DNA from: Cryptomeria japonica
Lineage: Eukaryota; Streptophyta; Pinopsida; Cupressales; Cupressaceae
Length of the DNA: 64,000 nucleotides
Direction: 5' to 3'
NCBI RefSeq assembly: GCF_030272615.1
Contig: NC_081405.1
Location: 568,167,095 to 568,231,094 of the forward strand
In this document: in pieces, positions 44,895-57,099 of the stretch
How the letters are laid out: each line of letters opens with the position of its first letter
Position numbering within the stretch: the first letter of the stretch is position 1
Notes under the pieces: generated by a model
Seen by the model: only the letters and a program-made list of their open reading frames with translations
Told to the model about the DNA's origin: nothing
The model's database searches: none
Translations under genes and position numbers: made by a program

Positions 44895-46333
44895 CTAGTT
44901 AGAAGAGGAATTGTCATCACTGATGGATGATGACTTGGTTTCAGAATGTCCTTGTCCTTCTTTTCCTTCATCCTTCTTTATCCATATCTTTTTCATTTCA
45001 TTTCTTATTTCTTCAGTTGTCTTCTTTCCTTTCAGGTCATTTTTCTCTTTCTTCTTGCTAAACAGGTTTTTGTCTATAGATCGGTTGTAAGATCGGCTCC
45101 TGCATTCTCTAGCTAAGTGGTCGATCTTATGGCAGTTATAGCATGCCATACCAGTTGTCCTCCATGGTCCTGAATTGTTTCTCTGACCCATTCTCATTCT
45201 ACAGTTTCCTGCAACATGTCAAAGATTACCACAGGTGAAATAGGTGGCATTCAATTGATTACTCTTTTTGTTAGGACTGACCGGTTTGAACGATTATCTT
45301 GATACATTTTTCTTGAACTTGCATTCTTTATATCTGTGTCCAAACTTATTGCATGTGAAGCAATGTCTAGTAAATCTTCTTCCATTTGACATACTGTTAG
45401 ATTGAGATCTACACTCATAAACAGTGTGGCCATACTTATGACAATTATGATAATAACCATCAAAGGTGAAAGTCTTATTTTGACTAACCAGTTTGTTTCT
45501 ACAGTCATTGGTCTTTTGACCCAACTTACCACAATGATTACAAGAGAATTTGGAAGACTTCATACCTTTTTCTTCTAGATGGTTTCTTTTATCATCCTTC
45601 ATCATTTTGGATTTAGATGATTCTCCAACTTCTATAGGACCTAAACCGTGGTAACCAAGGTCAATTGTATCCTTTTTTCTTCTTTGAGCTTTCAACTGTT
45701 TATCTACCTTCTCAAAGTTTTCATTAAACTTTCTCAGCTTCTCATTTCTCTCATTCTTAGTTTTCAACTCACTCTTGAGTTGTTCAATCTCTTTCATCAA
45801 CTTCTCCTTTTCTTCTACATTGTCATTCAGATGTTTGTATATATATTCATTCTCCTGAGTTAGAACTCGGATTTCTTCATCTTTCTCAATCATGATTGTA
45901 TCATTTTCTCTCAGGGCATCTTTAGCAAGCCTCTTGGCTCTTTCCATTTTGACAGTTCTTCTTCTGCCTCCCTTTTTCTTTCATCAGCACTTCTACTAGC
46001 TTCTAGTATTATCTTAGTCATTCTTAGGGCTTGACCTTCTTGTTCTCTTTTGAGATGAGTAATTTCTTGAGTCATATTCTTGTTATTTTCCATGAGTTCT
46101 GAGAAGGCTTCTTCAAATCCACTCTATTCAAAGAGTTTATCTATGATATCTTGACTCTCATTTAGTTGTTGAGCTAATTCCTTCCTTTTTACAAGAGATT
46201 TTCTCAGTCTCTCTTTCATTTGAGCAATGATTTTATTGGCTTCATCAATCTTCTTTTGATACCAATACTCTTCCATGATCTTTATCCTCAAGTTGTCAAG
46301 CTTCACTTCAAAGGAACTGTGCTCTGATACCAA
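44895..46333 (-). pseudogene. N1 Gag-like protein with coiled coil and five zinc knuckles
   Basis: The frame opens right after the PBS. A long Glu/Lys-rich coiled coil spans about 46330-45700, with a frameshift near 45940. Five knuckle-like motifs follow: CNHCGKLGQKTNDC, HNCHKYGHTVYEC (first Cys lost), CFTCNKFGHRYKEC, FTCGNL.HVAGNC (first Cys lost, internal stop) and CYNCHKIDHLAREC. Multi-knuckle Gag with a coiled coil resembles the SIRE-type copia Gag and copia B here. The acidic tail ends SSISDDNSSSN at 44898. It would package RNA. Confidence 0.75.
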
Positions 46334-46334
46334 T
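46321..46334 (-). other. N1 primer-binding site
   Basis: The minus strand reads ATTGGTATCAGAGC directly after the LTR end, matching the initiator tRNA-Met PBS. Confidence 0.85.
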
Positions 46335-47599
46335 TGTTAGTCCCAACCGATACTGAGAGGGGAGGGGTGAATCAATACATTACCAGTTTTAAAAAATTAA
46401 AACTTTTACTTTAAGCTTGAACTAATTTACCATTCACCAATGTAAACATTTACTGCAGAAGATTAAGCATACATGAAAACATACACAAAGACATAGATTT
46501 ATCTCATGAAAGCCCAATAGGGAGAAAACTACAGTGTGAGTAGGAACTCACAAAATTTGTACTCTTCTAGAGTACGTAGGTTAAGAGCCATCCCTGTTAG
46601 GAGATTAAAAAGACACTGTTAGGTGCCACTCGGTTAAGGGATTTTGAACAGGGATGGTTAGTGCCTTTACCCTGTTAAAGGTAGCCTGGTTAAAGGACTT
46701 AGAAAATCAATCAAGATTTCACCCAATTAAGGGATTTTTACAATGGGACCTATTAAAGTCCACCTAGTTAAAGGATTTATGTTGCAGTTGTTAGAAAGAA
46801 ATAGATGGATGATCTGCTAAAATTTCTACTCATTAATCTGGTCAAATCATACTGAAGAATCACACTAGATCTACATCGGTTGTGTCTGTTCTACACAACT
46901 CTGATTTCTTGAATCCACTATCAACTCTGCCTTTTTCCGGTTTGTTGATCCTTGAATATCATACTGCTAGTCCTCTATCACTTGAGTCACCACTCTATGA
47001 ACCTCCACTCTACTGGGTCTTCTATCATTCGGCTCTGCAGTCTCTTAAACTCCCCCTATGTCCACTTTCACATTATCTTCATTCACCTTGAAAACAACCA
47101 TCTCAAGAATGAGATATGTGTATTTATAGACCCTTTAATCTGTTGCCAACTTTCCCTCCAAAACATAACTTTCAAAATTCTATTGACAAGCCTTAAATTA
47201 CGCCTCTGAAATCATGCAGGAATCTCTGTCAATGTAGACGAACATGTTAATAAATCTGCCAGTTGACTGTAGAAGACTCCTGATTTAGCTGGATGTAACT
47301 AAACGTTACCAATCTATTGGTTACCGACTCTTTCGGTGTATTGATCAAAACCTATCTAGCCAATTTCCTCTTGTATACCGGTCTGTTCTTTGCTTAGACA
47401 TTGAACCTCTTATGTGCCAATCTACTCACCGCTACCTGATCTTCTTTCTATTTGTTGGTCTACTCACTGCTTGTCGGTCTACTCAGTTCTTGTTGGTCTA
47501 CTTACTGTCGATGAACTATGAAGACTAAGGAGATGATGTTGCCAACAATGACAACCATACCATATATCGATCATACAAAACAGTATCAGAATGCCAATA
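46335..47599 (-). repeat. N1 5' LTR
   Basis: The partner of 39633-40898. It has the same CACCCAGTTAAGGGATTT-type repeats (46580-46785). A TATAAATA box lies at 47121-47128 (minus strand). Confidence 0.88.
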
Positions 47600-47604
47600 G
47601 AAGC

Positions 47605-49340
47605 CACCATCCGGTGAAGGCCAGCCAAGAAACAATCAGAAAGTTGGAGTTGAACAATTTGGTAAACCTCAACTAAGCAAGAAGCCCAAGTTTGAGCTTG
47701 ATGAAGCTCTAAGGTCTGGAAAAATAGAAGGTACCTACACTATTGTGCCCCCAATGTCATTAAGTGAGATAGTCGATTTAGTTGTAAAGGAAGGAAATTT
47801 GAAGAACATGTCTGAATATTATGAGAATTATGATGAAAATGATCAAAGAACTCTTGAGGAAGTCATTGTATAGTACATGAATGTATATAGAAAAGTCCTG
47901 ATAGAATTATCATCTATGATTCTGAAGAGTTAATATGAAATTTTGGATGCCAGAAGGCATATGACTAGTTTAGAAGATGAGAGAATAAAAGAGTATGTAT
48001 TAGTTAACTTGTGTTCTCAAATTTCTGAGAGTAAAGCAGAATGACTCCTTAAGCTTGTGAAGAGAATATTTAGAAGAAAAACAAGAGTTAACAAGATCAT
48101 GCTTAGACAAATAGATGAAGTTTCTAAGGAGATGGGAAACAATTTGAAACATTTTTTGGAAGAAACAGGTATGAAGTGAATTCAGCAAAAGTTGACACCC
48201 CTCTGAAAGTACATGTACAAGATGATGCCTCCACTTTGGATGTGCAAACAAATGTAAAAGATATAGTTGGAGATGATATTGTGGATAATCAGAAGGTTAT
48301 TGACTCTGGTGAAGCTGATCAGAATCCTCAGTGATAAATGTTGAATCTGAGAAGACAACTGAGGATGTTGGAGATGAAAAGGGAGAGGATGTAGGAAAAG
48401 GTGAAGATGCAAAGAAGGTAGAGAAGGAGAAAGATGGAGATAAGATTGAATAGGTTCCAGTGACAAGAGACACTATGGCAAACAAAGGAAAGCAAATAAT
48501 CACTAACACAGTTGATCTCACCCAAGGACCTATAGATCTTAGCTCATTGTCTCCCATTCAAGCCCTCAAACTTGCAACTCTTGCACAAGCCAAAGAAAGT
48601 GAAGATTTATTGAAATATCATTTTGAGGATAAAGAATTGATATCCATGGCAACAAGTGAGTTGGAGAAAATGATGCCATCTTTTAAGAAAGATACAGTTG
48701 ATACTCCCTCCAATAAGCTGAGGAGCATGCTAAAAGCAATTGATTCTCATTTTGTGTCTTTAGAGAAAGGAGAAGAAGGAAAGGTACTTAGTCAACTTAA
48801 TGCTATGTAGCTAAGAACAATTTTGAAGATGGTTGAAGGAGATAGGGTTAGTTTCACTATTGGTTTAAAGGCTATTCAGGAAGCATTGGACGAAGGTGGT
48901 AAGATATATAAGTCATGTCTTATTTTTCCTAAGTTTACTATTAAAATTGACAAGCAGATCAAAGAATGCGAAGGGAAGTTAGCCGGTATTTCTCAGTCCT
49001 TTGCCCCCCAATCAGTTTTTGCTAGTAATCTAGAATCTTAGGTGATGGCTTTACTTGAGAAAATCAAGAGCCATAATCAGGAGAGATAGAATAGTTGGCA
49101 GAGTGGGAGAACTCCAAAATTTAATAACTCCCCGATTAGACACCTTGTTGAGCAGTCAGCGGGATGCTATGAATGCTCTGAATAAGAGTGTTCTCATGTA
49201 TCTTAAAGGAGTAGAGATGCATGCTTATCTTTTTAGTGCTCTGATCAAGATTTTGGAGAACTTGAAGAAAGGTTGGGATGGTCACCTACAGTCCCTGAAA
49301 ATCTTTTTTATAGACATCTTTAAATTCATGTAAGTTATTG
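47605..49340 (+). pseudogene. H1 unknown ORF, 3' part
   Basis: It continues 39437-39632 in frame after N1 is removed. It reads through FELDEALRSGKIEGTYTIVP and VVKEGNLKNMSEYYENYD to a stop at 47873. Broken frames follow, with 48460-48810 and 48823-49041 in one frame (KLATLAQAKESEDLLKYHF, LAGISQSFAPQSVF). The C-terminal end near 49200-49330 (GWDGHLQSLKIFFIDIFKFM) aligns with the end of the N1 long ORF. A polypurine tract follows about 220 bp later. Function unknown. Confidence 0.6.
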
Positions 49341-49377
49341 AGTGTACCCTTGTACATAAATTTTCGTGGATACCTAT

Positions 49378-49404
49378 CTTTGGCATTCTTGTCAAAGGGG
49401 GAGA
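49378..49404 (+). other. H1 internal hairpin plus purine tract
   Basis: CTTTGGCA and TGTCAAAG pair (8 bp with one G-U) and run into AAAGGGGGAGA. The LTR-adjacent polypurine tract is at 49544-49557. Confidence 0.6.
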
Positions 49405-49558
49405 GAGAAGAATGAAAAATGATGTATATTGTCAGGATGAGCTTGTTGAGCTTATTGAGTTGTTGAATTGTTGAGTTGTTATAGTTTTAAATTTTTGCAG
49501 ACAATTTTTACAATGTCATTATTCATCAAGTGTTGCCATCAATTCCAAAGGGGGAGAT

Positions 49559-50727
49559 TGTTGGCAAGAGACACTGCACTAGTAGAGATTTGTGCATGAG
49601 AAATAATTTGGGGTTGTCATTGATGGAAACTCAGCTCAGAAATCCTATCTGATATATGTATAAGTGATATATCAGAAGTTTGAGAAGTTTGATATTTATT
49701 TATGCTTAAGCCTAGAAGGTGGAATACAGTATGCGACAGAGCATGAGTACATTGTGCAGATCTCCATTTTGGTTGCATAGTTTTGGTTGCGGTGAAAGAG
49801 TTAGTTGATTGGATGTTAGGGGCAACTTGTTTTGCAATCCTAGTCTTTGATATCGATTCTTGTGCAAGATAGAAGATTCGGTAACTGGTAATTCTGGAAG
49901 AATAAAGTTATTTTGGTGTAACGTGTTGTGCAAAATCTTTAGGATGATTCTGGTGATTTGTTTTGAGTTCAAGGTGATTAAGCCAACATGTGGAAATTTT
50001 TTTATCAATTTGTTTTGTTCCTCATATGGATTTGTAATCAAATTGAGATGACTTGTTGTTACACATTTCATGTTGCGTGTTATGTGACTTCTTTTGAGCC
50101 GACATGGAAATTGATTTAATTTGTTGATGTGGATGTATAAGAATGATTCATTTGAGCATTTTAATATATGTTGTGATTAGATGTGAGTGTGTAAAGATTC
50201 TATGAGCGATTTTGCAAAGTTTTATGTGTGTGATTGAAGGTTTTTGTGCTCCGGTATATGATAGATTAGACAAATAAAACAATCTAGAAGAAGAATAGCT
50301 TGCGCTTAACCTGAACTAATTTTTGGCATTTGTAGATGCTACTCTTTAGTTAATTCAATCAATTATCATTTGTAATCACTTGTAAGGTAGTGAGCCTTCC
50401 TCTTGGTTTTAGCCCTCTTTTGTAATTGAGCAGTGAGCTCTAGGCAATGTGCCTAATGCATGTGCATTCCCCTCTTGTATTATTATCATACTCCTGATCA
50501 CAATATTATAATATTGTGGGTTACAATCCCACCATGGTTTTTCCCTTTTCGGGTTTCCACATAAAAATTATAGTGTTATGATTTTGTTCTTGTTTGCATT
50601 CAGTTTCTACACTTTACTTTTATTCATTTGCATCTAGTGGTTAAAGAACCAGGTTAAGAAAGTTGTTAATTGTAGAACACTAATTTACCCCCCCCCCCCC
50701 TCCTCTTAGTTTTCATTGATTCCAACA
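49559..50727 (+). repeat. H1 3' LTR
   Basis: It starts TGTTGGCAAGAG after polypurine tract CCAAAGGGGGAGAT and ends CCAACA, giving 1169 bp. A C13 run (50688-50700) lies near the end, as in the other copia-type LTRs here. The 5' LTR is outside the window. Confidence 0.75.
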
Positions 50728-50910
50728 AATATAAGGTACAAGAGTACATGATCTTCTTCCTCATTTAACAAGTCAGCATAATACAATATTATCTCTGATA
50801 CATAGAAATAAGATTCATAACTCAACCATATAATTCTACAACTACTCATTCATTTCCATATCTTAAGAATCACTAACACTAAGGATTAACATATTTCAAA
50901 TCAAAACATG
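50728..50910. other. Unassigned flank between H1 and copia B
   Basis: About 180 bp of AT-rich sequence with no recognised feature. It may be host DNA or another element. Confidence 0.3.
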
Positions 50911-53271
50911 CATGTGATGGCATTGTTTTTTCATTGATTGCAATCGGTATAGGATGACTACTGTTATCAGAGATGTATGTACAACACTGTCATGGAGGAG
51001 TATAGGATCAGATATCTTTCATATCACCTTGTGTTGTAGAGAACCATTAAGGTAAAGAAGAAGAATGTCATTCAGAGGAATGTTCACTGGAGTCATTGGT
51101 ACACAAGTGAGTGTTTGACTTGTGTGGATGAAATGGATAAGATACTAGTACAGTCTATCACTGGTAAGAAAAAGATGTCAACTGGTAAGAGTTATGATGA
51201 TAGTGAGTAGTTGCCAATTGGCAAGCTTATGACCAGTGTACAAACATGATGAGTAAGGTGATTCAGCTGTTGTTTGTGATGAAGAGGTGGAATGCTACCT
51301 AAATCACATCAATAGAGGAGATGAAGGATGTACAGGTCACTGGTATGTTATGTGGTTGCAGAACAATAGGACTCCCACCAGATAAAGATGCAGTCACCAA
51401 GTGAAGAGATGATGACAATGAATGTGCCCACACCAAATCATATGTGCATGTTTGATGATATTCTACACAAATAGGGAAGTCACATGAGTGAATTGTAGGA
51501 TGTAGATGACAAGGATCCACTGCCTCTGGTAAGTGGAACTTATCTCCTATTATGCATAAGTGTGCATCATAGTTCTGTGAGATAAGGAAGAAGAGGTAAA
51601 GGTAGGTGTTTGAAGGCTCACACTGGATCTATCGGCAAATCAAAGGAATGCCTCAAGTGCATAAGAATCAGGGATATGTAATGGACCGATAGAGAAGGCT
51701 TGTTGAGTTTTTGGAACAGATGAAGTATGATGAGTTTGTCACTCTGACAAACTGGTTGAGACATGGTCCAGGCTGATCAAGAAGAAGGAAAGGCTGAGTG
51801 GATGTAGGCAGAAGATAGAGGCTAGATTTAAGATGGAGTCAATGGAAAGTTGATGACATGGTGTCATCAAGAGTGTTTATCGGTATGTATGTCCATCGGT
51901 AATGCAGACAAGGTTCGGATGTAGAAGACTCCCATCTGATGAAGATGTGCATAAGGTAGGTTAGCAAGAGTGTTGACCGATTGAGTGTTCCATCGAAAGA
52001 GAAGAGAGGTGCAAGGTTGATGACAGACAGGTTTGAGGGTTTAACCGATAGGGTTAGTAAGTCGGTAGATGAACCCGGTAATGAAGTTGTTCGGCAATCC
52101 AATACCGAAACTGATGTTCAAACAAAGGTGGATGCTAATATAATTTCCACGTAGAGATGAAGTGGCATGCATGCATAGGTTGATGTGTTAAGTCAGTGAA
52201 GTGTCAGGCAGCGAGGTAGATGGTGACAGGTCGAAATTTATGTTGACTATGAGATTCATGGGATACACTGTAGAAGTTTGCGGCTCGAGGTCAGGAGGAC
52301 AACATAGATCTAGCTTAGACTGATTGAGAATAATCAAGATAGGTGAAGGAAACCAAAAAATCAATCTTGGTGATCGACCAAGAAGTCAGCTGACAGGTAA
52401 AAAGGAGATTGCCAAAAATAGAAGGCATGATCAGAAAGGCACGATAATGGTGGGATTGATTGATGAGTTGGCATTCATCAATCTAGGTGATCAGATCAAA
52501 AGAGATCTGATTGGATTTGGTTTTCCTTGAGGTTTATGAGGAAACCCTAACCACCTAAGATTTGAATTGGGTTTTGGTTGGAAAACAAGGTTATAAATAA
52601 GGAAGCCAAAATCATTGAAGGTTGCTACTAAAGGAGAATCTTGCTACATGTAAGGTGAAATCAGTCAAGTTCTCATCAAGGAGAAAGAAAAGAGATTGAG
52701 TGTGAGGGAGAACTAGGTTGAAGTTTTCAACTGGAAGAAGTGCATAACCAATAGTATACATACCAACAAAGAAGAAGTGAAGGTAACTACAGAGAAGGTG
52801 GGTAAAGAACCAACAAAGTATAGTACTGGTAAAAAGCAGCGTAGAGAAGAGACAACCAGCAGAGAGAGAAGAGGAAGAGAATTGGACAAGAGATCCAACA
52901 GAGAGATTTGAAGAAGTGTTACAAAATTTTGTATCAAGAAGATAACTTTGGTATCAAAATATGTTTTTGTACTCACTGAGTTGTAGCTCCTTGGGTTGGT
53001 ACCCTAAATCAGAGGTTGGTGCCCTAAATATTGTGATCAGAGATTCATTGTGAGGCTGGATTGGAGCAGTAGTCTCTAGCAACATTTCTCATCAAGGTTT
53101 TTCCCATCTTGGGTTTTCCTCGTATATGTTGGTGTTATGGGATGTCCCTTTGTGTGTGATTGCATTTGTGTTGGCCTCCCCTCTAACTGGTAAGTCTACA
53201 ATTAGATAGGTCTGTTAAAGGATATACACACATAGGATAGTTAAAGGGAAAGTGGTTCATTGTGTCTAACA
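50911..53271 (+). repeat. Copia B 5' LTR (long; start uncertain)
   Basis: The end TAACA at 53267-53271 is firm because a PBS follows. The start is a guess from TGTGATGGCATTG then TTTTTTCATTGATTGCAA, which resembles the starts of other LTRs here. A TATAAATA box is at 52592-52599, about 680 bp before the end. CGGTA/ACCGA motifs cluster at 51875-52110. No coding region is convincing in it. Confidence 0.5.
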
Positions 53272-53273
53272 AT

Positions 53274-53286
53274 TGGTATCAGAGCC
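53274..53286 (+). other. Copia B primer-binding site
   Basis: TGGTATCAGAGCC, the initiator tRNA-Met PBS, lies 2 nt after the LTR end. Confidence 0.88.
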
Positions 53287-53344
53287 TAAGTTCCTAGTAA
53301 GACGAGCTTTCTCCAGCTTGGGTGGATTCTGGGTTAACGACACA

Positions 53345-54390
53345 ATGGTTTGTTTAGTGTCAATCCCTACTTTTGTTTTTGATGGTTCAAACTATTCAAT
53401 TTGGAGTTGTAGAATGGAAGTCTACCTATCCTCTCTAGGGTTTTATGTCTAGATGTTTGTTGTAAATGCATTCCCTAGTAAAGTCAGTCCTCCCACCAAT
53501 TCAGATGCAGAAAGAAGAAACTAGTGCAATGAAGGAGCAATGAAGGCTATACTTGGTGGGCTAACAAATGATGTCTCTTCACAGTTGGACAGATTTAGAT
53601 CAGTAAAAATCTTATGGGATAGGTTGAAGAAGCTCTATCGAAATGAGCCCACTCCTGCATAATCAGCCTGTGATGATAAGGTGAGAAATGCATCTCATGT
53701 ATTTGCAGATGTTGAAAGCAGATCTACTAGGAATTGCAGCATTGATGAAGAAGGAACCCACCTCTTCTTGGCTCAAGAATCAGAAGATGAGAGGCACACA
53801 TTTGAGAATGATCATGTAGATCACTCCTACCTACGAGATGTTTTTGACAGTGATAGTGAAGGTGAAGAAGAAGATGTAGTAGAAGTTGATCTTGAAGATG
53901 AGCTTGTGAATGCACTTGAAGAACTCAGAAGAGTAAGAAATAAATACAAGCTATTCAAGAATTCTTCTATTGTAGAGAAGAACCAGTTGATGAAATGCCT
54001 TGAAGAGTCTGAGAAATGTAGCTCAGAGTTGAAGTCCCAAGAAGGAGACACCAAGGAGTGTTGGTTCAGTGATCTAGCCTCTAAGCTAGAATTTAAAGAT
54101 AAAGAATATTAGAAGTTGCTCAGAGAAATGGAGGTTCTTCGAAATGACCCTGAGAAATGTCAAGATGAGCTCAAGGTAAGAGTCCAGTTTGATGGCAGTA
54201 GTGATGCCTTGGAAAACATGTTGAAGAAGAAAAATCATGCCAAGGACATTGAAGGACTAGGAAGTAGTGTCAGTGAATGCTCCACCAGCAAGAATGTCCC
54301 CCACAATGACATTATGTTTGTCTCGTCAAATGGAGAAAACAAGGGACAAACCTTCATTGTTAAAAATGCTCCTCGGAAGAAGGTTGATCT
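53345..54390 (+). pseudogene. Copia B Gag, N-terminal part
   Basis: The start ATG is at 53345; IPTFVFDGSNYSIWSCRMEV is the typical copia Gag N-terminus. Then come LTNDVSSQLDRFRSVKILWD and an acidic and coiled-coil stretch (LEDELVNALEELRRVRNKYK). One frame is kept through 53681-54390, with stops at 53456, 53520, 53660 and 54110. A large part of the usual UBN2 domain is missing near 53660, because DRLKKLYRNEPTPA runs soon into the acidic region. It continues at 62451 after copia C. Confidence 0.75.
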
Positions 54391-55466
54391 TGTTGGTATT
54401 TTGGATATGCTGATATGGTTTTTTCATTGATGTCAACACTTGTCAACACTTGTAAACAATTATCAGCACTTGGAGATCTTTGGTTTTGTCCACCGGCATG
54501 TCAGTGACTTATGCACAGTCACCAATATTTGGTTCACCGACAGGTTATATTGTTCACCGGCACTTGGAATGACTTGGAGACTACCTAGTTATGTCAAAGA
54601 CATTATTTGATCACTTGGTTTTGGCGATCCAGTTATTGATCTATTTGGGTTTGCATATTTTCTCTTACCAGCAAATAGGTCTAGGTTATGCACCGGCAAG
54701 CATATCTATTCTAGATCAGCATGACATGTTATGGAGGTGATTTATTATTATTGTAAATGTATTGACTCGACATGATGCATCGCATATTGATTTATTTGTA
54801 ATTGATTTTATTGTAATACTCTTAGTGAGTCGACCTACTCAATTGGTCTTAGGTTATGGTATAAAGGTAAGATCTCATTTGTGAGATTGATATAGGATTG
54901 AAAGGGGAATGTAAGTAAGTGTGAATAAGGTATATGCGAAAATAAGAAGAGCTATACATGCAGACATCATTTGAAGATTGAAGGAAGGTTTGAAGAATGC
55001 ATATCAGAGCTTAACTGGTACTAAATCCAGCATATGAAGATGATATTTTGAGCAGTACATTATCATTGGATTTAACAATCCAATTGTAGCTAGTGTGACT
55101 CTCATTTTGTGTTTGAGCAGTGAGCTCTAGACAACTGGCCTTTCTGCATGTGCAGACTCCATATTGTACACACATACTATCTGCAGTAGTATCATTTGAT
55201 TGTGGGTAAGGTTTTCCATCGTGGTTTTTCCCCTTACAGGGTTTCCACGTACAAATATTTGTGTTATGTGTTGTGGATGTTATTGTCTTTTTGTTTCATG
55301 CATTAATCTTTACTTGTACTACAATTAACTAATAAAACTGTCTACCAACATAAAGTTTGGTTTACTAGCATTAAGCATTAATTTTTGGTTAAGTTAATTT
55401 TGGTTTGAATTTTTTGGACAAATGATTCACCCCCCCCCCCCTCTCAGTTGTCTTTGGGACTTAACA
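54391..55466 (+). repeat. Copia C 5' LTR
   Basis: It starts TGTTGGTATTTTGG and ends TTAACA, 1076 bp. TATAAA at 54860-54865. Contains a C12 run at 55430-55441. Confidence 0.93.
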
Positions 55467-55467
55467 A

Positions 55468-55481
55468 TTGGTACAAGAGCA
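55468..55481 (+). other. Copia C primer-binding site
   Basis: TTGGTACAAGAGCA lies just after the LTR, an altered initiator tRNA-Met PBS. Confidence 0.7.
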
Positions 55482-55524
55482 TAGTCCTCTTTTTTGCAAA
55501 AGTTTAATAGCTTGAGGAGATCCA

Positions 55525-57099
55525 ATGTCTTCTAACTATTTCAGGAAGGATAGTCCTAAACTTGATGGAACCAACTATGGCATATGGAAGATCAGTATGG
55601 AGACACATTTGAATTGCATTGGAAAGGACATATGGGATGTTACAAAGAATGGTTATACTACTCCTACTCAAGGTCAACCTAATCCACCAAACTTGGCTAA
55701 AGATGAGGAAAATGATTGCAAAGCAAGAGAAGCACTTTTGAGCACATTGTCAGATCAGAAAATCATGGGATTATCAGATAGATCTACTACTAAAGCTATT
55801 TGGGACAAATTAAAAACATTGAATGAAGGAGAATCCACAGTAAAAATTGTAAAACTTGAATGCTTCTGGGTCAAGTATGAAAATCTGAAAATGCAAGAAG
55901 ATGAAAGAATTTATGCTTTTATGGAAAGAGTAAATGAAATTGTTTTGGGTATACAATGTTGTGGAGAAACCTTAAGTGAAGATGAAATTGTTTCTAAAGT
56001 CTTAAGAGCATTTCCACCAGCATATAAAATGAAAGTTACTTCTATAAATGAATTGAGAACAATGTATAATGCATCAGTATCTAGAGACACTCTGGTTGAA
56101 AAACTTTTAGCTTTTGAACTCGAGTAGTTTGGTCATGTTGCTACTATTAAGACAGATCTAGCTTTCAAGGCATCATCGTCATCTGCAGCATCATCATCAT
56201 CTGAGAAATCTGATTGGAAAGCCTTTTATGCAAGAGAACTTGAAGAAATCAGGAAGGAGAATGAAGAACTGGAAGAACTTGAAGCACTATTTGCAAGGAA
56301 AATGACTAAATGTCCAGTTGGAAGTAAGTATGAAGGTAAAGCACCCTTTAAATGTTTCAACTGCAATAAAATTGGTCATATGGCTTCTAGGTGTCATGAT
56401 AGACATGCAAGATAAAAAGAAGAAGCTAAAAGAACATATAAGCCTAACCCTGATTATCAGAGATACAAGTTTAAGAAGAATAGAGACAAATCTTGTTATT
56501 ATGATGATGAAGGAGTCACTGAAGATTCTGATGAGGATCCGACAAACAATGGATGGGTTTTTGTTGCTATAACGGAAGATCAACTGGTACCTACTGTTCA
56601 ACCAGTAGAGCAAGCCTTGGCAGCTAAAATTGAAGATAAGGATGAATGGATTATTGATTCTGGATGTTCACATCACATGACTAGTGATAAGAGTAAATTC
56701 TTAACCTTTGAGGAAAATAATGGAGTTCTAATGAGATTTGGAGATGATAAAGCTTGTTTTATCAAAGGAAAAGGAACTATATCTTTTGATGGTAAGCACA
56801 ATACTGATAATGTTTACTATGTTGAAGGTTTGAAGCATAATATTTTGAGTGTTGGTCAATTAGTTGAGAAAGGATTTCAGTTACAATTCAAGAATGGTAA
56901 ATGCAAAATCCTAAATAGAACTGGTTTAGAAATTGCAACCGGTAATCAGACTAGAGGTAATATCTTTCATTTGAATAACAATGAGAAAGCATGTTTGATT
57001 GCTCATATTGATGAAAGTTGGTTATGGCATAAGGGACCTTGTCATGTAAATTTTGATTGCATTGTGAAAATCAATACAAGTAGTAAGAGATTTACCTAA
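55525..57099 (+). pseudogene. Copia C Gag and protease
   Basis: The start ATG at 55525 opens a 200-codon Gag part (KLDGTNYGIWKISMETHL, STTKAIWDKLKTLNEGEST, ERIYAFMERVNEIVLGIQ). A TAG at 56125 and a TAA at 56413 break one otherwise continuous frame to 57097. The zinc knuckle CFNCNKIGHMASRC lies near 56360. The protease motif WIIDSGCSHHMTS lies at 56647. A pre-integrase segment (LWHKGPCHVNFDCIV) ends the frame and is degenerate: the usual WH..LGH reads WHKGPCH. Confidence 0.88.

Larger units (their letters stand above)
39633..47599 (-). mobile_element. N1: pol-less LTR retrotransposon (LARD-like), minus strand
   Basis: The LTRs are 39633-40898 and 46335-47599 (1266 and 1265 bp). The PBS is at 46321-46334, and a polypurine tract on the minus strand lies beside 40899-40915. 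The TSD GAAGC is perfect (39628-39632 and 47600-47604). The interior has a Gag-like ORF with five zinc knuckles and a long unknown ORF, but no protease, RT, RNase H or integrase motif. It must use enzymes of another element. Outer termini have decayed: the left end reads TA for TG and the right end TA for CA. Confidence 0.88.
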
